Origin: Caprimulgus europaeus
Taxonomy: Eukaryota > Chordata > Aves > Caprimulgiformes > Caprimulgidae
Direction of reading: 5' to 3'
DNA: 64,000 bases
Assembly (NCBI GenBank): GCA_907165065.1
Contig: OU015530.1
Coordinates: 51,744,465-51,808,464 of the forward strand
This document shows, in pieces, positions 50,276 to 61,900 of this stretch; within the stretch, counting starts at the first letter, position 1, and the number at the start of each line of letters is the position of its first letter. The position numbers and the translations under genes were made by a program. Under the pieces are notes generated by a model. It saw only the letters and a program-made list of their open reading frames with translations, had not been told where the DNA came from and searched no databases.

Positions 50276-53200
50276 CAGTTCGTTATTGAATGGTATATCA
50301 TGATGGCTTCTAAATCCAGTTTTTCATTTTTTTCCTGAGTAATTCCATTATGCAGTGCCACTGACGTGTATGTTACTTTCCAAACACCAAGAAAAGGTCT
50401 CTGCATGGAGGAATTATATTTTAAGACACACACAACAGAGCTCATTAACACAAGCAAAGTGGTGTGGTGCTAAGATGCTTAGAGTGGAAGAAATGGAGGT
50501 GAGAGACAAAGGTAAGCCAAGGCAAGAGCACTATCCTTGTGAAAGTGCACACCTTTTTTTGGGGGAAGCAAACCATGGCATTTCCTTACAACTCTTAACA
50601 TTTCCTTCTTTTCATATTTTTATACACCAAGCATTGGGATTTAAGCAAAATTGTGAAGTAAGGTGTTTCATAAATTTCCTAGTGAAGGAGATGGAGATAA
50701 GTGGCACTCTGTAGGACAGGAACTGCTCCTGACTACTTGTTTCTGACTGTTTACCACTTCCAGCTGCCTGAGAAGGCAGCTCTGCTCCTGCCTCTCACTT
50801 TGGTGGCATCTTTTCTTGGTAGTCAGTCATAACCCCTGCCTGCACTGGCCTTTGCCTTGATGAGTGCTGATGCTTTTGGGATGTGTACATAGATGTAGTT
50901 GTGCTCTTCTATTCCCTGAATTTCTCATCCCACTTATTAATAGATTTTCTTGTAACTTTTTTTTCTTTTTTTTTTTTTTTTTTTAAGGAATGGAAACACA
51001 CGACTACTATACAAAAATGTGAGCACGGTGAACTGAAATAATTATTTTCCCAGACTGTTTTCCAGTGCAAAGCATTTTATGAGGCAGGCAAGTTTGCTGA
51101 GAAATCTTGGAGAAAAGGTCTGCTCAATACCCAACACAGTCCTCCCCTCAAGGTGCATCCTCTCCCTGTTTTCAGGTTTTGGGGGAGAAGGTTGGAGGTT
51201 ATTTTTGTTGGGGTTTTTTTGTTTTATTGAGTTTTTTTACTGTTTGTTTTTTGTTTGTTTGCTTGTTTTAAAGGTAAGTCCCTCTCACAGGAAACTGAAA
51301 ACACACCTTTTGTGACTTAAAGTACTACCAAAAAATTTTCTCAACAGATGTGGCGTTTAAAGGCAGAAGACAATTGCATTTAGTAAACAGGGTTATTCTG
51401 GGGCAAGGATGGTCTTTTGTCTAACTGTCACTCTGGTACATACTTTTGTCTTTGAAAAGTGAAATTGTGTAATTGAAAACTCCCTGCAGTGGTGTGTTTT
51501 CTGTTTGAAGTTTTTATATAGCAGTTTTTGTTTGGGGTTGTGTTTTGTTGTTGCTTTTTTGGTTTTATTTTTTTTAATATGGATTACTTGACAGTGAACT
51601 TTACTGTTTCTGGTCAAATTGTGAAACAGCAGGTTCTTCCCTTAAAGGATACATATGGAGGATATCACCTTTCTCTCAGCCAACTGTCCACACATAATGT
51701 CCAACTAACTAAAAAGGCAACCATCAGTTTTAAAAGCACCACCGAACATCCTGCATGGATCATTTGGAAGATGATCCCAGTGCAGGACATTTTGTGCCTA
51801 CCCAGCTCTAAGTAGGGACGCAGTCTGGAGACAAAGACTGAAGGACAGGACATCAAAACTCATTCCCATTTCCTTCTGTGCCTCTTAGTGTCCAGTAGTT
51901 AGTGGCCAACCTTTCCTCAGGCACTCAACTCCCTGGTAACCAGTTGATGCATCAAGCACTACATTGTCTTCTGCATCAACCCACTGTGGCAGACAAAGCT
52001 ATGCAAAATACATAGCTTAGAACTGCTTGTTTCGTTACCAGTTTGCAGTTATATCTATGCAAAAAGATAAAATAACCCACTGAATGGTCTCCTGTCCAGA
52101 GGCCAAGCAGTATAGTTGCATCCATCCAGCTGAAGTCCCTTGCTCCTCCAAAACAGGGAGCATATGCTGACAGCCCACTGGGAAAGGTCTTTAGCCTCTG
52201 CTACAGCTGGAGCCGTGCCCGAACACTTCTGGGGACAGTGACAGATGAAAACTGTGCCAGCAACTCTATTAACAGACTAACAGTATGGACAACCACAAGC
52301 AGCTGTCAGGCCCTGCCCTGGCCCTCTTTAGTTCACTAACTAGCACAGATAGACTCAATAGATCAGATGTTTCAGAGGGAAGAATGAGACTTCTGTAGTC
52401 ACACAGTGCTTTCGTAACAGAATGGATAAGGCTGACAATGATATCACAGCATTTTTTTTTTTATTTTTTTTTTTTTAATCTCTCAGAAGACAGCATGGGG
52501 AATACGTTGGTCTTAATCCAAAGTCCCCTAAGGGTATCATAAAGAGACTTACAACAGTTTCACTGGGCTTGAGTTAGGCTCTACAGACTCACAGGATGGA
52601 GAGAAAGTGCCACCACAGATTACAAACTAATTAAAAATACAACAGTGAGAATACATAGCACTTTCAACGTAGTAAGGATAGGAAGAGGTTTTCCCTAAGA
52701 TCTCTGTTTATAGATTTTAAACATAATATGTTCTCAGAAGTGGCAACACTTGTAAGCAAGAGAAATAGCTGTAGTCAGGCTAGGAAGCACTAAAAGAAAC
52801 TGTATCTTCACATTAACAAGGCAAATGACATGATGATTAGATCAAATCTAGTGTTTTGTCAGATGACCAGTATGATGCGGCAAAATTTGACAAAATTATG
52901 TAACTTTGCCTATTTTGATTTGGGTGCCAAGCCAATGCAGCAAGTACAAATAAGCACATATAAAAAGCATTAACCAAAAAGGACAGATAGTCAATTATTG
53001 TAAATTGCTCCTAAAGCCAGTAGACCTAAATTAATTTAGGTTGCTTTGGCTATAATGTTGTGACACCAGTGATGCCAAAAAGTCTGAAAGCAATCATGGA
53101 TGAATTCGAATTCCTGTAGCATGAAAGGGCACCTACAGAACAGGACTGCTCCACAGAGAGAAGAATTACCAACAGCCCACCTATGAAAAACTCCACAGTA

Positions 53201-54410
53201 TTGATATGTTCAACCCCTCAAAAAGATGAATTAGTGGGGTAGCACTGTATGTAAAAGGTTCTTCTGCATGGCTATGGACCATATGCTATTGGAATATAAA
53301 AATACTGATATGGTTCTACTCTCTCACTGTAAAATGAGGACAAGTTATACTGAGGACACAGCTTTGAGATGGACAAATGAACTAAAGAGAACAAGTTCCC
53401 TGAATAGGGCAGCAACTACTTCAACTATACGCACATAAATTGATCAATAGCAAAAAAGGCATATGGAACAAAGTCTTGATGCTGTAGAGGAACGCATCAT
53501 GAAACAGCGACATTTAGATAATGCAAAAGCATAAGCTGTTTTTCCACTAACACCAGTGTTTTCAAGTAACACCAGTGACTGGTCCATGAAATGAATGAAG
53601 CTGAGTTGTTACACTAGAAGCTATCACCTGATTTACAAGTTCAACAATACTGGGAGAGAAAAGACATCAATACTGAGGATGAAATTCAGATAAGAATTAC
53701 AAAAACATCAGAAACCAATTATGGAAATTTTAAGGTCAAAACCAAATAAATTAAAAGTTCTTTTTGATCCAAGTGCTTAGACTTTGATTTGTTTTTCTTT
53801 TGGTGGATGACAGTAAGATATTTCCCTGATGTAATTCTGCTTATTCACAGAAAAAAAAATTCTCAGATTTTTTTTTTCTTGGGATATAGTGGGAAGGTAA
53901 TGTCCTGAGATAAAACTCACAGGAAATATTTTCTGCTCATAATGCTGAACTTTGCCTTCTGGCAAAAACTTTTAAGAAAGAATCTGATTTTTTTGTTTTC
54001 ACTAGGGCCATGCTATAGTTGATCTTCAGTTCTGCCTGCTTCTGGACACTGGACAGGCACTGCACCAGCAGCTATGCCAAGATTCCTGTGTCTGCCTTCA
54101 GTCTATGTGCCTGACTGCTTCCACCTTTTTAGCCCTTCCTAAATCAGGATCCCACTTTGGCCAGCTTGGCTGCAAGGCAAGCAGCACGTACATTGCCTGC
54201 AATGTGTTGTGTCACTCCCATAACGCAAACACAGCTTTTGAGGGAGGTCCTCCACCACCAGCACAGCAGTACAGTAGCATCCAAAGCAAATAAGAAGGAA
54301 GCAGAAATGTATGAGAAAAACTGTAGGGATGAATGGCAAAGTTACTGAAATTTAGCCCATGTCCTTGCAAAAATGAACCTGGATTGAATAAAGTTCATAG
54401 AAAGCCACAT
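50276..54410. other. Non-coding stretch with homopolymer and T/G-rich tracts
   Basis: T runs lie at 50966-50984, 52452-52462 and 52464-52476, and a T/G-rich tract lies at 51180-51270. No gene is supported. A possible scrap of an old LINE lies at about 53215-53270 (listed separately). Confidence 0.5.
53215..53270 (+). repeat. Possible old LINE (CR1-like) ORF2 scrap
   Basis: 'ggggtagcactgtatgtaaa' resembles the endonuclease part of CR1-type ORF2, where active copies encode a G-V-A-L-Y-V-K motif. Nothing on either side extends the match clearly, so this is weak. Confidence 0.25.
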
Positions 54411-54536
54411 AATCATAGAATCATAAAATATATTGGGTTGAAAGGGACACTCAAAGGTCATCTAGTCCAACCTCCCTGCAGTAAGCAGGGACATCTTTAC
54501 TAGAGCAGGTTGCTCAGAGCCCCATCCAGCCTGACT
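54411..54536 (-). repeat. CR1 LINE 3' terminal fragment
   Basis: Reverse complement of the CR1 terminus: 'aatcatagaatcataaaata', 'ttgggttgaaagggac', 'aaaggtcatctagtccaacc', 'agcagggacatctttac' and 'caggttgctcagagcccc'. Similarity stops near 54536. Confidence 0.92.
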
Positions 54537-54724
54537 AAACTACAGTCTGAAGTCCATAATTATAACACTGTGGTGGCTAAGATTATATATGAAGGCTGAT
54601 AATGGCATTAATCTAATTTTCTCTGACACCCTAACCTCAGGCATCAATGTCAGATATTGTCAATGGAGAGAAATGGGCATTTCCAGCAGTTTTCATCTAA
54701 ATGTGATAAGTGGTCCTTGAGAGG

Positions 54725-54740
54725 TCTCTCTCTCTCTCTC
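54725..54740. repeat. (TC)8 microsatellite
   Basis: Eight uninterrupted TC units. Confidence 0.9.
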
Positions 54741-56657
54741 GTTGAACATCGTCCCTTCGGTGATTTGTTCACCCACAGAAATTAACTCTCATGGCCATCA
54801 GTTAGGAGAAATGAATTGCATCCCAAACAAATAAATAAATTCAGAAAAAGCAAGATGCTTGTAGCATTTCATATATTAACAGTGGGTGTTTGTATTAGTC
54901 ACAGAAAAATCTAATTTTCGTTTTAAGCTCAACTAGTTCCACTTAGCTATTTTAGCATTTCTTAGTTCCAGACAGTATTGGAGCAGGGCTTTAAAAAATT
55001 GGCAATAATAGCAAAATTCTTAATGGACTCTGTGGCCTCTTACCCATTTCTCTCTTTGCTGACAAAATGCCTTTTTGAAGGAAAAATTTTCATTATTTTT
55101 TTTTAAGATGGCATAAATTTCCTTTTTCTTTTTGCAGTTATAGGGTGGGTTGCTGCTGGAGCTGTTTGTAAAAACTGCCAAGATTTCACAGTATGTGAGA
55201 TGGCCTCGTTATGTCTTCCTTGAGATAGTCTGGGTCCCACAGACTGTACATACGCTACTGCAAAAATAATACAAAAGGATAATTTTCTCCTAAAAATGAA
55301 AGTTTTAAGTGATCAAGACTGCCAAAAAAGCATGAGTAATTATCTTAGTTACCTTTACACAAATCCCGTGTCCTTTTTTTGCACTTTGCAGCATTCCTAC
55401 CATTGTAAACCAATTTAAAAGCCCAGAGGTGCAGTGCTTTGTGTAGAAAGGACTTTTTTCCTGCAGAATTTAACTGCAGCTGCTGTCACATCAATCTTTC
55501 TTCAAAGTTTCAGCATCCTGTTCTGTATATTATTTTTCAGTCTGATACAGTTTTGTGACACCCACTATTTTCTCCATCTCTTGTAATTTTATGCCTCTCA
55601 TTCAGGTCTCTTCACACTCAGTTCTTTTGCTCTTAATAGAAATGAATTTTCCCTAAGCTGTCTTTTTAATATGTGTACTGTCACGGCACAAAGCTTACTC
55701 ATACTTGTAATGCCAGTGGCTCCTGTCTTCCTCCACGTTTTTCCATTTTTTTCTTCCTCCACAAAACGCACTGTTTCAAAGCAATAAAGTAAGTAGTGGA
55801 AAGTACACAACAGCAGAGCTTTCTTGGAGACAGGGGCTAAAGGTGCCCAATTCCACAGGAAAACATGCTGATTCCCAATCATGTTAACAGAGTTCAGTGC
55901 ATTAAATATAGCCCCATGTCAGTATTTTACAGATCTGCTGTGCACAATAGACAGTAATGGCTCTATAGAAGCTCTTAGGGCCTTTTATGAGAACTCTCAA
56001 CATGAGAGAGTCTTTTATTCTTTTTGACAAGTTGATCTTTTAAAGTACTCTAGTAAAGGGAAGAATGGAACAAGGCAAAGCTAAAATTTTAGCTTTTGCT
56101 CAGCATGTCCAGATCAATGCTAATTAAGACAAACTATAAAAGGGAGACTGCTAGGGATTTCAAGTCTAAATGTAATTATGTGTAATCTAACTATTAAAAA
56201 CAGATCAGAAAGCTTGATGTTCAGTTTTAATGAATCTCCATTTTCCTCAGACTAAGACACCTGGAGTGTATACAGAGCTATCTGAAAAGCATTCACAACA
56301 ACCCAAATTTAGAGCAAACTCACCTGATTTTGGGTCTTGTTATGACAGTCAATCTATTAGAGAGTTGCATAATCCTTTTGCTGCTCTATATAGGCAGTCA
56401 GTGGAGTGAGCAGATCACAGAGGTGATGTGATTTCAGTAATCCATGTTGCTGAGGAGGCTTACAGCTCCATTCTGAACTAGATGATTTTTTTTTTTCCTG
56501 GGCATAAAACCATAATTCTTTTCAAGGTCAGATGAAGTATGCTGCAATAATAGAGGTGGGAAGTACTGAAGGCATTTAGTGTACGATCAAGCCATCAAAC
56601 CTGCATTATTTCTGGCAAAGATGGCACATAACTCCCCAGAGACAGGAAAGTATGTTC

Positions 56658-56687
56658 TTTTTTTTTTTTGTGTGTGTGTGTATGTGT
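56658..56687. repeat. T run plus (TG)n microsatellite
   Basis: Twelve T, then about six TG units and TATGTGT. Confidence 0.9.
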
Positions 56688-59600
56688 CATCAATTGCTAT
56701 GTGCCATTCAGAGTTGGCTAAATATTTAAGAGGGAAAACTCAAAATTGAAGACTCTGTTGACAGTTTATCATGGGCAGAAGACTAACTTCGATTGATGAG
56801 GCACCCTAAATTTTTCCTTTCTTCCTCTCTCTTTCTGGCAAGAAAAGATATTTTTAGTAGACCACTGAAAAAGTTGCAAAAACTGTAAAGTTTTTGGACA
56901 CATAGAGTCCTTCTCCAGGTCTGACACAGAAATACCCATCTTCAAAAATAAATGCAAGCTAAGAACAGCTGTTCAGAATTTAACAAAGTATCTTAATCAG
57001 TTAGATATTCTGAGAGAAAAGGCAGCGTGCACCTGTGAAGCAGAAGGGGAAGTTCTGCAGAGGTCAGAGTGATAAGGTGGTTTCTCCTATGGGAAATGGA
57101 GAGGAAGACAGGTAATTCATCAGCGATGCAACATGGAAGAGTTCTCAAGGAAAACAAAGTTGCCTACAGATACAACTTTTACCAAGCTGGTGCCTGGGTC
57201 CAGTGAGCTCCCAAACTGACAGGACAGACAGAGATCAGAGGTGACATGAGCGCTGTCACTGGAGCAGGCCAGCTTTCCCACAGCACAACTGAGTTGATAC
57301 ATGCAAGGGAAGGTGAGACTATGACACTGTGGAAATCCAGAGAGGGCTGGGGGACTCTGTGCACAGTCCTCAAAGAAAAGCATCAATCATTACAAATTAT
57401 TTTCCTGGAGTGCTGCCACCATCCTTCCGTAGGACAGCAAAACAGCACCATCAGCTATACTGAGTGTTGCAGAAGGTCCAGAACTGGGAATGAGTCTGCT
57501 CCTTTCTAGAGAATTAGCAAGGGTGCATCCATCACTGCTCCTTCCAGTCTGGGGAATTTATTAAGTCAATGTGGCCAAATCCAAGTTTTCTTCAAGTATA
57601 TGCTTGAAACTCCTCAGTTCCAGCCACCAAGTACAACTCTAACAAACACTTCAAATTTAATGAAACTATCCAAACATCAAAATTATAAGGATGAAAGTGA
57701 AAAACATATGCTACCATAGATTATCAGTAGTTTACAATATTCAGGATTTTTTTTTTTATCTGCCTATGACAGTTACACCTGAAGGCTACGTCTGGTACAG
57801 ACAGAGGGTGGGATTTTCAAAAGTACCATTGTCGTGACCTGGTTCTTGCCAAAGGCAAACTCACTTCAGTTAACTAATAGTCACTGCCTCACAAATATGT
57901 CACCTTGAGTTATCATCCTTCCACCGTACCAGGACACAGCATGAGTTAAAAAGCCCTGAGGACTTCTGGGCCTTGAAAGACATGCAATTACCTTGGAGAT
58001 GAATACAACAACTAAATGCTTTACAAATCTGTATTTTTTCCTGCTGATTGAAGAAAAGAGCAGGAGAAGTGGCTGAGTGGGAGGTGAAAGATGGAAAAGC
58101 ATCTTTGTACCTCTACATCTGATGTTCTTCTCCATCCTGATTTTTAATCTCTCTAATCTGAGCTGTGAATTTCAGGGTCAGTAGTTAGTGGGAAACAACC
58201 AAGATAGCAGGATAGATGTTTGTCCAGGAGTCCACTGGTATTGAAGCAATAGTAAGTGTTTCTTCTCACCTACACTGAAATTGTGTGGGGTGAAAGAAGA
58301 CAGTCATTACGCAGCATAAAGAAGTTAAGTGTGAGTTTCTGCAATACACAAAAACACCCATTGCAAAGGGTACCTCTCCAAGAAAATTATCTATAAATTA
58401 AAGCTGTGAGATTTTCAGGACCATTCACTCTCAGGATGTTTCACTGTCTCTTAAAGACCTTGCTACTGCTGGTTACTTCAGATTTGTAGCACCTGATCCA
58501 AAGGTTTCCTATACAGTGGTTTCAAAGCTTATTTTAGACAGAAGTGCAGGAAACGTTTCCAAATAAATTTCCAATGCATATGAGATTTTGTCTCTAAGTT
58601 TTTTAGCTGGGATGCATAGCACCATCACTGACTCATGCAATCTCTCACATGCCCATCTTTGACAAATATGTTCTTTGTTAGTACACTTAATATTAGGAAA
58701 TAATTTAGGGTAAGCTAAACATTGCCTAAAGTTTTTATACAGGTTTCATTTTCATTTTCCTTTCTTGTTATATAAATCCGAAAATTCTCCCCGTAATCAT
58801 CCTGCTTGAACCAAGAAGATGAGAGAAAATGTCCTGGGGCACTATCTGAGGTGCCAAAGTCACAGGGAAAAATGCATTCCCATGACTGATAAAGGCAATG
58901 ATTGGTCTTCTGAATTCATTGTAATATAGATTCAATTTCGATTGAAATTCAGAAAAATTATTGCAAAACTCGTCATGTTCCTGAGAGTGTATCTGACACC
59001 AATTATAAACATGGATGAGAAGTATGAAAAGGAAATTATTTGTTTCCAGAGACATTCTGGGAAAGGGGATCAGCCTGCCTAGCCCATTTATAGCCCTCAT
59101 GTCACATGTCCATGTGATAGTAAGGTTCAGGAACTATCAGTTTTATTACACTGCACAGACATTTTTCAGTGTTTTCCTACTATAGCTTTAACATTACATT
59201 TTACCTGTTGATTTCTTTGTGTTTTCTTGCATCCTGTATTTGAATCCATCCAAAGAATTTGCAAAAGGCAAAACAGTCATAGTCTGAAACATGCAGTAAG
59301 ATAGCATACTCCTAAATCTTACGCTAAAGTTACCAAAGGTTCTTTTTTTTACTATTCTTTAAAAAACATCAAGGGGTATGCCCTACAAATGGCATTGTAA
59401 AGGGAGAAAACCCACTCCTTGAAAGCCCCCTAGAAGCAAGCCAACTTCTCAAAGCCTTTCACTTAAGAGAGGCAGATTCCTGGATTGGAAACTGTGGTAA
59501 AAGTATCCAGTTCCACCCATACGCTTCATTGTCTGCTGCTTCTCACATCTAACAGGCATTTTCAAAAGCAGTTGATTTCCAGTTTGCTTGTAACCTTCTC

Positions 59601-59706
59601 AGAATGATACAACCAAAATAGTTTTGGATGGGTCTTGAAAGAAAAGCTCATTTCCCACATCCCCACTTTCCAAACACCCTCTATACACACACACATCTCT
59701 GCTCAG

Positions 59707-60599
59707 TGTGACGGTGTTCTCCCCCTGCCCCCGCCACCTGATCTTTATTTCCTGTAACCCTGTTCAAGTGATAACCGCCAGTGCTGACCATCATGGATGC
59801 TATCTGGTCATGATAAGTTTTAACCACCAGTGCTGACCATCATGGATGCTATCTGGTCATGATAAGTTTTAACCACCAGTGCTGACCATCATGGATGCTA
59901 TCTGGTTGTGATAGCTGCATCCAGCTCGGGGAACATGGATAACAACACAATAGCCAAGGGCTGTCTTGTGCAACTTGCTCCAACAGTGGAGGGTTTGTTG
60001 AGTATGCACCAACCGAAATACAGCTGGTGTGCAGATATGACTAGAGGTCAATCATCTTATTCCATCAATAGTGGACAGTCCAGGGGCCCATTGAGCTCTC
60101 CTGAAATGACAGCAGGCTGCACGCTAGGATCTCCCCTTGAGTAGGGATGCCTCTCAAGGCTGCTCCTCAAGGTTGGGAGATTCCTTGCCACATTAGATTC
60201 TCAGTAAGCGACTAATAGCTGCTAAACTGAAAAATCTTAGTTAAGTGATAGAAAGGATTGATTGCACATATATGCAATCCTTTAGACATAAACCACTGAC
60301 CAAGTGTGAGCCTAGGATTGAATCCAGCCACACTTAGACTCCTCTCTGAGAAGGAGTTTAGAAAGCAAGGGAGTCCTTTCCAAAACCTTGTGACTCGACA
60401 GGAGGGTCTCCCTGACAGTTGTGCCTGACCCTGTCCTCTATGCAGTAAATAATCCAGTGAACCTCGCCATAGAATTCTGTCAAATGAATGTCACATTAAC
60501 CTCTGAAATTTTTTAATTCACTATTTTATATCAATAAATATTACATCTCTCTTATGAGTGAAGTGCGTAACTCGCCACTCTGACTCTCTACCCGTGACA
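59707..60599 (+). mobile_element. LTR of an endogenous retrovirus, unclassified (probable solo LTR)
   Basis: This is an 893-bp segment bounded by TGTGACGG at the 5' end and CCGTGACA at the 3' end, giving LTR-type TG...CA termini. It has a poly-A signal AATAAA at 60533-60538, about 60 bp before the 3' end, in the usual LTR position on the plus strand. The 5' part holds a 49-bp tandem repeat (listed separately). I found no gag, pol or env coding sequence on either side and no clear flanking target duplication. The family assignment is open; the block 'ccacctgatctttatttcct' followed by 'gtaaccctgttcaagtgata' is one I associate with avian LTRs. Confidence 0.65.
59772..59905 (+). repeat. 49-bp tandem repeat, about 2.7 copies
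   Basis: The unit beginning GTGCTGACCATCATGGATGC starts at 59781, 59830 and 59879, exactly 49 bases apart each time. The first two units are identical apart from the junction (CCGCCA versus CCACCA upstream), and the third diverges after 'ctatctggt'. It lies inside the LTR, in the U3 part if the plus orientation is right, where such duplications often alter transcription-factor binding. Confidence 0.95.
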
Positions 60600-61719
60600 C
60601 CATCCCACTGATGCTCAAATCTGCCACCCAAACCCAGGCCGTGGTTTGCTCCGATGCTGAAATTGGCTTAGAGTCCAGCTCCCATTGGATAAAGAAGAGC
60701 AAGGAGGAGTTCCAAGTTCATGATTAGCATATGCTTATCTGAGGCTCTTGGGCTGGCCTCTCCATTGCATGGGATTAGATTATTAAAGGTGACAGGAAGA
60801 TGAAGTTCAGGTTTAACTCACACACTGGTACTTGTTCCCATTACTCTCCTAATGCCTCGGCAGGGCTGGTGCCTGCCAAGACATTGTCAGGATGGAGCCT
60901 TAGGGTTTGAGCCTGTGGACATTAACTACACGATGGAGAGGTCAGGACTGGGAGAAATGCCTTTGGAGCAACTCACATAAGACAATTGCTCCCATGCTAC
61001 CACTGGATGAGTTGTATCTCAACACCCACTGGGTCCTGCCTGTGGCCTCCCCACCTGCCTTCACACTGACTATGGACTGAATGATAGCTGTCTTCTAGAA
61101 ATAGAAGCAAAGAAATTAAATTAGAATCAGTCCCCTCCAGATGGTTTTGTCACTATAAAAACCACCTGCTCTCAAATTAAAATTTGTTTATACACAAATT
61201 TAGAACACCATAATAAATTAACACCCTCCCAATAGAAATGAACTCTTTGGAGTGGTTCTTCTCTTCCCAGTGGATAGCAGGAGATGGGAAATGCTATTTT
61301 CACTCCAAGGCATTCACAACAGAAATTCAACAACAGCACAAACAGTAAAAGTATTGTGGATGGAGTAAATTCTTCCTGAATAACTTCTGAGTGCCAGCAT
61401 GCACCCTGCATAAAAGACTTGGATAGGGTTGGTAAGTTTGCAAATACCAACTTGGAATAGACACAGGGTACTTATATCAACCTCTTAAACCTAAAAAATG
61501 TACAGTCAGGTATTAAATCAATAAAGCAGCCAAGCTTATCATTTATGAAAAAATGAAGAAAATAACAGGTCTTGGGGGAAAAAGAAAAGGCAGTAATAAT
61601 AAAAATAAAAGCAAAATAATGATAAAAATGAGAATATTCAGCACACTGACCAGGGAAGTGATTTGGAGCTGTTTAAGAGAGTAAGGATTTTTACTGTAAA
61701 AAAAATCCCAAAGTTGTTA
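60600..61719. other. Non-coding stretch after the LTR
   Basis: No recognisable retroviral internal region or gene. The frame at 61172-61450 (minus) is unsupported. Confidence 0.5.
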
Positions 61720-61900
61720 GTCCAACATGCAGCTGAAAAGAAGGCAGCAAACAGAATGTGTGGTTGCTAGGGAAATATAATATAAATCAAAAGCACTGCT
61801 ATACACTGTAAAGAAGTGATAAGACCTCTCTGGGTATATTATACCTAGTCTTGGTTATCATATCGAGGAAAGCTCCCACGCTTTTTCAAAGGATGCAGTG
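61720..61900 (+). repeat. Ancient CR1 (L3-like) fragment
   Basis: 'cagctgaaaagaaggcagc', 'aaacagaatgtgtggttgc', 'tagggaaatataatataaatc' and then 'agacctctctgggtatatta' with 'cttggttatcatatc' follow the order of the stretch between the reverse transcriptase domain and the 3' UTR in old amniote CR1 elements (the part encoding the '[11 protein letters not shown]'-like peptide seen at about 6840-6890 in the younger copy). It is strongly diverged. Confidence 0.5.

Larger units (their letters stand above)
54537..59706. other. Non-coding stretch, microsatellites only
   Basis: It contains a (TC)8 tract at 54725-54740, and a T run followed by TG repeats at 56658-56687. The 110-codon minus-strand frame at 58768-59100 has a hydrophobic N-terminal part but no recognised homology. 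No gene is supported. Confidence 0.5.

Noticed and set aside
57805..57840. 'gggattttcaaaagtacc' as an ancient amniote repeat
   Set aside because: The match is too short and has no supporting second block.
58768..59100. 110-codon minus-strand frame with a signal-peptide-like start and a TATAAA 32 bp before an internal ATG
   Set aside because: The TATA-to-ATG distance leaves almost no 5' UTR, there is no recognised homology, and a frame of this length is expected by chance in 64 kb.
59772..59905. 49-bp repeats as a CRISPR-like array
   Set aside because: The repeats are directly adjacent with no unique spacers, lie within an LTR, and the DNA is vertebrate.
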